Of a stretch of DNA of 7,457 bases, positions 1-6,008 are shown one piece after another; position 1 is the stretch's first letter, and the number at the start of each line of letters is the position of its first letter. The stretch comes from Candidatus Poseidoniaceae archaeon (GTDB lineage: Archaea; Thermoplasmatota; Poseidoniia; Poseidoniales; Poseidoniaceae). The translations under genes and the position numbers were made by a program. Below the pieces are notes generated by a model. It was not told the DNA's origin. It saw only the letters and a list, made by a program, of their open reading frames with translations, and did no database searches. The stretch covers positions 1 to 7,457 of the forward strand of contig JAQXFJ010000270.1 of the NCBI GenBank assembly GCA_029250385.1, read 5' to 3'.

Positions 1-1147
1 GTCCAGCACCGAGTAATCCTAGAGCAGTTTTACGGGCTTGCCTAGGATAGCGGTGTTTTGCTGCAACAATTGCTAAATTATGAAATCCAGTTTCCAGCGG
101 TAGATGGACACTTTTTACATCACGATGTTGGAACTGTAGTACCGGTGAAAATTGTCGCCCAATCGCCTCTCCAAGGTATCCGTCTTCCATTGGTGGTAGT
201 CCAACTATTGTTGCAGGTAGTACCGCATCTTTTCTGGTTGTGATTGCTGTTACGTGCATGACCGGATATTGGCCAGTTAGTGAATAGAACCCAAAGTGGT
301 CGCCAAAAGGACCTTCTAAGCGAGTTTCACCTGGGATACAGTATCCTTCAATCACAATATCTGCTTCTGCAGGAACCATCAAGTCTTGTGTTTGAGCTTT
401 GGTAATTCTAAGCGAGCGACTTCCTAAAATCCCGGCAAACTGATACTCTGATAAATTGTCAGGCAAAGGGGCAATGGCTGAAAATATCAGTTCAGGAGGG
501 CCACCTATGCATATCGCAACTGGCATTTTTTGATTTTCACCAGTTGCAGCAGCATGGTCAGCACCATGTTTGTGTATTTGCCAGTGCAAGCCAATTTCCT
601 TCGGGCTGAAAACTTGGGCTCTATACATACCCAAATTGTGTTCGCCAGAGTTAGGATCTTTGGTAACTACCAACGGTAAGGTGACGAAGTGGCCGCCATC
701 CATTGGCCAAGTCTTTGGAATCGGCAATTTGGTCAAATCTGTATCCAAACGAACCCGCTGACAGTTTCCTCGCCATTTTTTTCTTGGCGGCATTGCCAGT
801 GCATCTCGTACTAATGGTAGCGCCTTCCAAGGAGCTCTCATGTAAGCGCCAATGTCTGGTTTCATCATTGCAACCATTCGGTCGCCGACTTCAGTTTCGT
901 GTGACGCTCCAAGCGCCCTCAGTGTCCTGTCATTACTGCCAAATATGTTCATGACTAGTGGTATTTTTGAAATTGTACCGTCCGCAAGTCTTGGTTTCTC
1001 AAATAATACTGCAGGCCCATCATTTTTCACTAGTAGGTCAGCAATGGCTCCAGCCTCGTAAACTACGTCTACAGGTCGAGAAATTCTGAGCATCTCACCT
1101 CGGGACTCGAGGTGGTCCATCCAGCGTTTGAGGGTCTTCCAAGCCAC
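1..1147 (-). CDS. ubiD: UbiD-family prenylated-FMN decarboxylase (3' end cut by window edge)
   Basis: Cytosolic non-oxidative decarboxylase of the UbiD family, which uses prenylated FMN made by a UbiX partner; typical substrates are aromatic or conjugated acids, including quinone precursors. Reading the minus strand gives 382 uninterrupted residues before the edge, about 100 short of the usual length near 490. Family landmarks: N-terminal LKRWMDHLESRGEMLRISRP (residues 6-25), KLPIPKTWPMDGG (140-152), the cofactor motif NLGMYRAQ (171-178, N171 and R176), LSEYQFAG with E234, the acidic catalytic pair in EGPFGD (E278, D283; Asp here as in E. coli UbiD), PPMEDG (318-323) and HLPLETGFHNLA (348-359). 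I chose the GTG start at 1147 because family similarity begins upstream of the in-frame ATG at 1120 and a GGAGG lies just upstream, although its spacing is only 3 bases. It is transcribed divergently from the reductase at 1241. The exact substrate cannot be assigned; a role in menaquinone synthesis is possible. Confidence 0.93.
   Translation of the reverse strand, partial: MAWKTLKRWMDHLESRGEMLRISRPVDVVYEAGAIADLLVKNDGPAVLFEKPRLADGTISKIPLVMNIFGSNDRTLRALGASHETEVGDRMVAMMKPDIGAYMRAPWKALPLVRDALAMPPRKKWRGNCQRVRLDTDLTKLPIPKTWPMDGGHFVTLPLVVTKDPNSGEHNLGMYRAQVFSPKEIGLHWQIHKHGADHAAATGENQKMPVAICIGGPPELIFSAIAPLPDNLSEYQFAGILGSRSLRITKAQTQDLMVPAEADIVIEGYCIPGETRLEGPFGDHFGFYSLTGQYPVMHVTAITTRKDAVLPATIVGLPPMEDGYLGEAIGRQFSPVLQFQHRDVKSVHLPLETGFHNLAIVAAKHRYPRQARKTALGLLGAG
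1096..1114. repeat. Perfect 7-bp inverted repeat inside the start of ubiD
   Basis: CACCTCG (1096-1102) and CGAGGTG (1108-1114) are exact inverted copies around a 5-base spacer. The repeat falls within the first codons of the UbiD reading frame, near codons 12-17. It could form a hairpin in the 5' part of the mRNA or be an operator half-site pair, but a repeat of this size can occur by chance and the bases are also constrained by coding, so no function is claimed. Confidence 0.3.
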
Positions 1148-1240
1148 ACACCTCCGAGTAGGATTATACCTTTGAACCTGCGTAGTAGTCCTAAGCATTT
1201 CAACCGCTTCATTGATGGACTGTTTGTGTCTAGAAGGACC
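1148..1240. promoter_or_regulatory. Divergent intergenic region with a TATA-like box
   Basis: This gap of about 93 bases lies between the two outward-facing genes and must hold the promoter of the plus-strand reductase and probably that of ubiD. The best archaeal TATA-like element is GGATTATACCT (1161-1171); its complement reads AGGTATAATCC. On the plus strand it lies about 75 bases before the reductase ATG, allowing initiation near 1190 and a leader of about 50 bases. On the minus strand it lies only about 16 bases before the chosen GTG at 1147. That is too close for a normal TATA-to-start distance and would fit the alternative ATG at 1120 better. Assigned by eye only. Confidence 0.35.
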
Positions 1241-2479
1241 ATGGCAGTAGGGGTCGACATGGTCGATGTTTTAGTCATCGGCGCAGGTCCTGGCGGCGGT
1301 TCAGCAGCAATACACAGCGCAAGGGCAGGATTGAAGACGATAGTTGTTGAAGCGGATGCAGCAGTTGGCGTTCCAGTGCATTGCGGAGAATGTCTGTCAG
1401 AAATGGCGGTAGAAAATTTAGATTTAGAGATACCCGATCACGTCAAGGCACTTGATGTCAAAGGTATCCGTGTTATCTTCCCAGACGGAACCGAGAAATT
1501 ATTGACGGAACCAGGCTATGTGCTGGAAAAGCATTTGTTCGAACAGTGGTTGATGGATGAAGCCAGTAAGGTGGGCTCAACATTACACTTGGGCCACAGG
1601 GTCACAAGTATGGAGAGAGTCTACAATAGCGAAAATCAATTTACCAATTGGAAAATCGACGGAAGAGGTGAACATTTTCCTATTCATTGCAAGGTAGTAA
1701 TAGATGCTTCTGGAGTTGCTGGAGCGTCATCAAAATTGCTTGACATGGGTACCAAAGTGGAAGTTATAGCAGGGTTTCAGTATGAAATGACCGAAGTTGA
1801 AAACGATGGTTATCTAGACTTTTATTTGTGGCCACAATATTCTCCTCACGGTTATGTTTGGATGATTCCTAAAAAAGGTGAAAGAGCGAATGTTGGGCTA
1901 GTAACAACCGATAAAAGAGGGGCTATCAAATATTTAGATCAATTCATTAACGACACTTACCTTGACGGTAAACCGATTGTTAATCCACAATGGAGGGACA
2001 AGGCAATCAAAGTTAGGCCATTTGGTGGTACCATTCCAATTTCTGGTCCCCGTGAAGTCACTGTGGAGGATGGAGTGATTTTAGTTGGTGATGCAGCAGG
2101 CTTCACATCTCCATTATTTGAGGGAGGTTCCCATCTTGCATTGTGGTCTGGTAGAGAAGCGGCAAGTGTTGTGGCCAAAGCAATTGGCAAAGGTGATTTA
2201 TCAAAGCAAGCCTTGATGCCTTACGAGGCCGCTTGGAAAAAGAGATTCCCACCTTATCACAAGATCTTGAAAGGCAAGACTGCGTTGTATGAATTAACCG
2301 ATGAAGAGATGTCAGTTATGGCGCAATGTTTGCCCGATGAATTATCTAACATGTCACCATTACAAAAATTAGGTATTGGAATGAAGATTTTGGTTAGAAA
2401 GCCAGTGTTGCTGACTAAACGAGTCATATCTGTTCTGCTCTCTTTCGGTTACAGTCGAGCAAAGCACTTTGGCTGGTAG
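1241..2479 (+). CDS. FAD-dependent geranylgeranyl reductase family protein
   Basis: Flavoprotein of the geranylgeranyl reductase/FixC superfamily, which saturates isoprenoid double bonds: archaeal membrane-lipid chains, or in some members the side chain of menaquinone. From the ATG at 1241 it has 412 residues, normal for the family. Visible motifs are the Rossmann GAGPGGG (14-20) for FAD, VEAD (36-39) ending the second strand, the conserved cysteine motif PVHCGECLS (45-53), a PxxYxWxFP-type substrate motif PHGYVWMIP (202-210, Ile in place of Phe), and the second FAD motif GDAAG (283-287) followed by SPLFEGG (290-296). No signal peptide or clear membrane span is seen; such enzymes act at the inner membrane face. 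Start: the frame is open back to 1112, but that extension is the complement of ubiD. ATG 1241 (preceded by AGAAGG) and ATG 1259 (preceded by AGGGG, leaving four residues before VIGAG) are both plausible. The exact substrate is undetermined. Confidence 0.88.
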   Translation: MAVGVDMVDVLVIGAGPGGGSAAIHSARAGLKTIVVEADAAVGVPVHCGECLSEMAVENLDLEIPDHVKALDVKGIRVIFPDGTEKLLTEPGYVLEKHLFEQWLMDEASKVGSTLHLGHRVTSMERVYNSENQFTNWKIDGRGEHFPIHCKVVIDASGVAGASSKLLDMGTKVEVIAGFQYEMTEVENDGYLDFYLWPQYSPHGYVWMIPKKGERANVGLVTTDKRGAIKYLDQFINDTYLDGKPIVNPQWRDKAIKVRPFGGTIPISGPREVTVEDGVILVGDAAGFTSPLFEGGSHLALWSGREAASVVAKAIGKGDLSKQALMPYEAAWKKRFPPYHKILKGKTALYELTDEEMSVMAQCLPDELSNMSPLQKLGIGMKILVRKPVLLTKRVISVLLSFGYSRAKHFGW

Positions 2480-2495
2480 AACAACCATCATAGAC

Positions 2496-2503
2496 ATATT
2501 ATT
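2496..2503 (+). promoter_or_regulatory. TATA-like box upstream of ccmF
   Basis: ATATTATT lies 49 bases before the ccmF ATG in the 65-base gap after the reductase stop. With the usual archaeal distance of about 25-30 bases, transcription would start near 2525-2530 and leave a leader of roughly 15-20 bases. A similar ATATTAT box occupies nearly the same relative position before the FKBP gene. Called by eye; readthrough from the upstream gene is equally possible. Confidence 0.35.
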
Positions 2504-2510
2504 ACAAGAG

Positions 2511-2536
2511 TTAACTCCTTCAAGAACGGGAGTTAG
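2511..2536 (+). repeat. Inverted repeat between TATA-like box and ccmF start
   Basis: TTAACTCC (2511-2518) can pair with GGAGTTAG (2529-2536): seven Watson-Crick pairs plus one terminal T-G wobble around a 10-base loop. It ends 8 bases before the ccmF ATG and follows the reductase stop by about 30 bases. It could be an operator overlapping the predicted transcription start, or an mRNA hairpin at the end of the reductase transcript. No T-run follows, so it is not a bacterial-type intrinsic terminator. Its GGAG is the only Shine-Dalgarno-like string near ccmF but lies 12 bases from the ATG, rather far. Confidence 0.4.
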
Positions 2537-2544
2537 CCTAGATT

Positions 2545-5046
2545 ATGTGGGGGGCAACACTGTGGGTCGCAGCTATTGCGACACTCATTCTGTTAGTTCG
2601 TCCAAATTTACCTGAAAAGTCACGTCCTTTGGGGATAATTACCCATTTACTGATGGTTTTACCATTTTTTGCCTTGGCTAGCAGATTTTTAGTCAATGAC
2701 ACAGATATTCAATACGTTGCTGCGTTTGGTGGTGAGTCCTTACCTTACAAATACCGCTTTGCCGCGACCTGGGCCGCTCGAGAAGGTCCGATACTGATGT
2801 GGGTAGTTTGGCTTACTTTACTTGCTTGGATTTGGCGGAAACCAATGGTGGGAAAAATCGCAGAATCTCCGCAGTCTCGCGATTTCAGACTAAGAGTCGT
2901 GTTTGGATTTTCGCTTACACTACTACTAATTGCGATAGTTTTAGATCCGTTCAAGGAGACTCCACAGTTCTTCTTTGGAGCTGGATTAAACGAATTACTG
3001 CAAACTGATTTGATGATTATCCATCCGCCGATAATTTTCCTCGGCTATTCGTTCTGCATTCACATAGCAGCAGTTTCCTTATCTGGAATTTTTACTGGTC
3101 ATACAGGTGGAGTTTCTGACCGCATAATTAGTTTAACCAGGCCAGGATTACTGATTACAACCGTTGGTATTGGGCTTGGCGGTTTATGGGCATATCTTAT
3201 TCTAGATTGGGGCGGCTATTGGGCTTGGGATCCTGTTGAAACTGGCTCTTTTTTACCATGGCTAGCTCTGGTAGCGATATCTCATTTGCGGACTCGTCCT
3301 GGTAAGGTGTCTGATAGTGGCTGGATAGGTGCTGGATTAGTTGCTGGTGCGCTGGCTCTATTTGCCACCTTAGTCACTCGGGCCGGAGGTGTTTGGGCAT
3401 CATCAGTTCATACCTTTGTTATCTCTGAAAGTGGAACGCCACCTGAGGATGCTTTTTCTCGGATGATGTTATTGAAAAACGATGCAGTAGCAGGGGTTGA
3501 GATAATGTCTTATCTTATGTTCATTCTAATTCTTGCCGGAAGTTGGCTGCTACTTATCCGGAAAGGGTTGCATCAAAATGATTCTGTTAATTCTAGCCAA
3601 TTGCTATTATTGCCAGTAATTGGGGCGGCGTTGGCTATTCCCTTTGGGGCAGATTTGTACCATTGGCTGCCAGATATAACGATCCTGGGATTATTGGTTG
3701 GCTTTATTGGATTTGATAAATATTCTAACCGTGAACTAAATTTTGAACCAAAGGGCTGGACTTATTTCCGTTCCAAGTATGCTTCTTCGGTGGTAATTAT
3801 GCCAATATTAGTATTTTTATTAATTCCTCAAACCTTCTTTGTTTTGCTATTCATTGTCCTTTTTACGCCCCTTTACTATTCTCAGAAAGCCATCAATGAA
3901 TGGATATGGGCTAGTATGGGGATAATGCTCTCTCTAGCAGGTGCATGGTCTGGAATGATTGATGTCTTGCAGGCAGGGATAGTGATTATCATCTTCTTAA
4001 CGCCGTTTTTAGTTGAAGAAGACGTTGCTGAAAGCCAAAAGTTCTCGAAACGTCAATTAAAGAAAATAGCGCTTTGGTGTTCTGTTATGCTGGTCAGTCT
4101 ATACCTTATTTTGACGTTAACCATTTTACTCGAGAGTGTCGATACAATAAATTTTGATGCACATGAGCTATACGGCGCACCATTTATTTTAGGCTTCGCA
4201 GCAGCAATGTTAGTCTACACACGGCGCCGCTATAGCGCTAAATCAACGCTCGTCGTATTGTGTGTGACTTCCTTGTTTTCGTTAATGATGGCTATTTTCT
4301 TCTCGGATATTTTAGGTCAAGATTCAAGCACTGCTATTTCCGAATATCTCGATAGGGGCTTTATTGCGTGGATTTCCTTACCCATGTTGTTAGTGCTGGT
4401 TGCCCCCCTTGGCTTTGAAGTCTACAGCCAATTTACCAAATCAGGTAAAACTCCATTCTGGCAGCGGATACCAGTGGGTGCCCATCTTGTTCACTTAGGA
4501 CTAGTTTTGTTGTTAATCGGTCACATAACCACAACTGTGTTGGTTGATAGAGGAGACGCAAGTCACCGAATTACCCTGGTCAAAGATGAACTGGTTATGC
4601 ACGACGGGTATGGTTTTGAATTCACCGACCTAGTTGCCACTGAAGACAATTTAGAGGTCGGGGATGGATTTGTCGGCGTCAGAATAACTGTCTATGAAAT
4701 GGACGGGATGGAAAAACAAGAAATTGGCGTAGTCGAGCCTGGCATGCTTAGGTTTGATAAAACCGGTACTGCAAGGTCTGAAGTGGATGTGTTAACTCGT
4801 TGGTCAGGGGATATGGTGTTTATCTTTGATGGGACCCAAGCTCAAGGTTTAATGCAACAGACTTCGAGTGATGGCCTTGATTCAGTTAATTTAGTTAGAG
4901 TCACAATATATGACCTGCCCGGTTCTCACTTAGTTTGGATTGGTTGGTCAATAATGATGCTCGGGATGCTCGGTGTAACTTATAGCGGGTTTGTCAAAAA
5001 CCAGTCCCAACGCAGCACTGCTCCAATATTGGCTGAGCAAGAATGA
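2545..5046 (+). CDS. ccmF: CcmF-type cytochrome c haem lyase (System I), large archaeal form
   Basis: Polytopic membrane protein of the CcmF/NrfE/CcsA haem-handling family, which joins haem from CcmE to CxxCH apocytochromes on the outer membrane face. The diagnostic WWD motif WGGYWAWDPVE is at residues 222-232. Candidate haem-ligating histidines are H160 (MIIHPP, membrane His before WWD), H289 (SSVHTF, after WWD, following VTRAGG as in VRSG of bacterial CcmF) and H647/H650 (AHLVHLG, distal membrane His). The second periplasmic His cannot be placed with confidence. About 18-20 hydrophobic segments are visible; residues 670-790 form a soluble outer-face domain before a last helix (about 793-815, with LVWIGW near its start). 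It has 833 residues against roughly 650 in bacteria, the excess lying mainly in a diverged central region (about 340-640). An in-frame TAG at 2539 makes ATG 2545 the earliest ATG start. No other ccm gene or c-type cytochrome is in the window. Confidence 0.92.
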   Translation: MWGATLWVAAIATLILLVRPNLPEKSRPLGIITHLLMVLPFFALASRFLVNDTDIQYVAAFGGESLPYKYRFAATWAAREGPILMWVVWLTLLAWIWRKPMVGKIAESPQSRDFRLRVVFGFSLTLLLIAIVLDPFKETPQFFFGAGLNELLQTDLMIIHPPIIFLGYSFCIHIAAVSLSGIFTGHTGGVSDRIISLTRPGLLITTVGIGLGGLWAYLILDWGGYWAWDPVETGSFLPWLALVAISHLRTRPGKVSDSGWIGAGLVAGALALFATLVTRAGGVWASSVHTFVISESGTPPEDAFSRMMLLKNDAVAGVEIMSYLMFILILAGSWLLLIRKGLHQNDSVNSSQLLLLPVIGAALAIPFGADLYHWLPDITILGLLVGFIGFDKYSNRELNFEPKGWTYFRSKYASSVVIMPILVFLLIPQTFFVLLFIVLFTPLYYSQKAINEWIWASMGIMLSLAGAWSGMIDVLQAGIVIIIFLTPFLVEEDVAESQKFSKRQLKKIALWCSVMLVSLYLILTLTILLESVDTINFDAHELYGAPFILGFAAAMLVYTRRRYSAKSTLVVLCVTSLFSLMMAIFFSDILGQDSSTAISEYLDRGFIAWISLPMLLVLVAPLGFEVYSQFTKSGKTPFWQRIPVGAHLVHLGLVLLLIGHITTTVLVDRGDASHRITLVKDELVMHDGYGFEFTDLVATEDNLEVGDGFVGVRITVYEMDGMEKQEIGVVEPGMLRFDKTGTARSEVDVLTRWSGDMVFIFDGTQAQGLMQQTSSDGLDSVNLVRVTIYDLPGSHLVWIGWSIMMLGMLGVTYSGFVKNQSQRSTAPILAEQE

Positions 5047-5063
5047 CCTTTCAATTAACCGAG

Positions 5064-5071
5064 ATATTATC
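5064..5071 (+). promoter_or_regulatory. TATA-like box upstream of the FKBP gene
   Basis: ATATTATC lies 52 bases upstream of the FKBP ATG, in the 69-base gap after ccmF, almost the same sequence and distance as the box before ccmF. It suggests the FKBP gene has its own promoter instead of relying only on ccmF transcription. Called by eye only. Confidence 0.35.
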
Positions 5072-5103
5072 AAGGGGAGGTCAGTCGGGCGAATATCCCT
5101 AAC

Positions 5104-5108
5104 GGAGG
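5104..5108 (+). promoter_or_regulatory. Shine-Dalgarno site fixing the FKBP start
   Basis: A perfect GGAGG is separated by 7 bases (AAAAACC) from the ATG at 5116. It is the strongest ribosome binding site in the window and settles the FKBP start; the other genes have weak, poorly spaced or no such sites. It suggests efficient translation of this chaperone. Confidence 0.8.
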
Positions 5109-5115
5109 AAAAACC

Positions 5116-5949
5116 ATGGAAGATGGAGCAATAATTCATGTCGATTACGACTTATTCAGCGGAGAAACTGGTGACTTGATTGAAACAACAAGCGAGGCGA
5201 TTGCCAAAGAGCATGAGATGCACCAAGAAGGTCGTAACTACACTCCAATGGTCTGTGTAGTTGGTACTGGTAACCTAATTCCTGGTTTCGAGGCAGCCTT
5301 ACTCGAGGCTAAAGTCGGCAAAGAAGTAGACATTGAAATTGCACCTGAGGAAGCATACGGTGAGAAAGATGGAACTCTTGTTGAAACAATTAGCATCGAT
5401 AAACTCCGTAGAGCTGTTCAAGATCCAAACTCATTGTATCTTGGTGCCCCAGTTACCCTCAACGGTCGACAAGGATATCTATCATACTTAGCAGCTGGCC
5501 GTGCAAGAATCGATTACAACCACCCAATGGCCGGAAAGACTCTGAGATATGTCTTTACAGTCGTCAAGGAAGTCAAAGGTAAGGAAGATAAGGTTCTTGG
5601 TCTACTCGAATCTAATACTGGCCATTCTGGTTTTGAAGTATCATTCAAAGGCGAAGACCTGTCGATTATTCTACCACAAGCAATGCTGTTTGATACCAAT
5701 GCAGCAATGCTAAAATTCCGCTTAGTTACTCTAATTAGAGACGCTGTTGAATGCGGTAAGGTTTCATTTGTTGAAGTTCACGAACCAAGAGTAATCCCAG
5801 GCGCTGATGACGATGAATCTGTTGAAGTAGAAGACCTTTCCAAATTATCAGTCGCAGAATTGAAAGAGCGATTGAAGGCAAGCGGTCTACCGGTTGGTGG
5901 AAAGAAAGCCGATTTAGTTGCAAGACTGTCTGATAATGAAGAAGAGTGA
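5116..5949 (+). CDS. Long-chain archaeal FKBP-type prolyl isomerase/chaperone with C-terminal SAP motif
   Basis: Peptidyl-prolyl cis-trans isomerase and folding chaperone of the archaeal FKBP26/SlyD type, cytosolic (no signal peptide or membrane span). The 277 residues divide into four parts. The FKBP core is split: the first half (about 3-85) contains VGTGNLIPGFEAALLEAKVG (49-68) and APEEAYGE (76-83), and its final strand is NHPMAGKTLRYVFTVVKEV (135-153). Between them lies the insert-in-flap chaperone domain (about 86-134). Residues 155-228 match in position the extra C-terminal domain of archaeal long-chain FKBPs. After an acidic linker (GADDDESVEVEDL, 229-241) comes a SAP-like helix-extended loop-helix (about 243-272) with LSVAELKERLKASGLPVGGK and KADLVARL, a motif usually linked to DNA binding. 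SlyD-type metal-binding His/Cys tail is absent. The SAP addition is the odd feature; its function is inferred from the motif alone. Confidence 0.92.
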   Translation: MEDGAIIHVDYDLFSGETGDLIETTSEAIAKEHEMHQEGRNYTPMVCVVGTGNLIPGFEAALLEAKVGKEVDIEIAPEEAYGEKDGTLVETISIDKLRRAVQDPNSLYLGAPVTLNGRQGYLSYLAAGRARIDYNHPMAGKTLRYVFTVVKEVKGKEDKVLGLLESNTGHSGFEVSFKGEDLSIILPQAMLFDTNAAMLKFRLVTLIRDAVECGKVSFVEVHEPRVIPGADDDESVEVEDLSKLSVAELKERLKASGLPVGGKKADLVARLSDNEEE

Positions 5950-5964
5950 CAACACTTCGAAGCA

Positions 5965-5980
5965 TTAATCTAATATTCTA
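5965..5980 (+). promoter_or_regulatory. AT-rich TATA-like stretch upstream of the DUF63 gene
   Basis: TTAATCTAATATTCTA lies about 30-44 bases upstream of the chosen ATG at 6009, inside the 59-base gap after the FKBP stop. The spacing would place transcription initiation within a few bases of the ATG, giving a short leader or leaderless mRNA, which fits the lack of a clear Shine-Dalgarno site there. Visual assignment only. Confidence 0.3.
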
Positions 5981-6008
5981 CTCATTACAGGCCCAAGTGG
6001 TAATTGAC

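Noticed and set aside
110..170. Apparent frameshift or internal stop in ubiD near HFHRYYSSN-like reading
   Set aside because: It came from miscounting a run of three G (GATTGGGCG on the minus strand). With three G the frame continues through GEAIGRQFSPVLQ and the conserved HLPLETGFHN block, so the gene is intact to the edge.
58..1061. Several plus-strand open frames of 60-85 codons
   Set aside because: They lie opposite a continuous minus-strand frame that carries clear UbiD motifs throughout; their translations show no recognisable family and have no good ribosome sites.
1112..1240. 43-codon N-terminal extension of the reductase from the ATG at 1112
   Set aside because: Family members start only a few residues before the GxGxxG motif; the extension overlaps the ubiD start region antisense and looks like non-coding or complementary sequence.
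1957..2190. Minus-strand 77-codon frame inside the reductase
   Set aside because: It is the complement of the conserved FAD-binding end of the reductase and shows no family signal of its own.
4211..4240. Short palindromes GGCGCC and AGCGCT within ccmF
   Set aside because: Six-base palindromes in coding sequence are expected by chance and do not form a larger structure.
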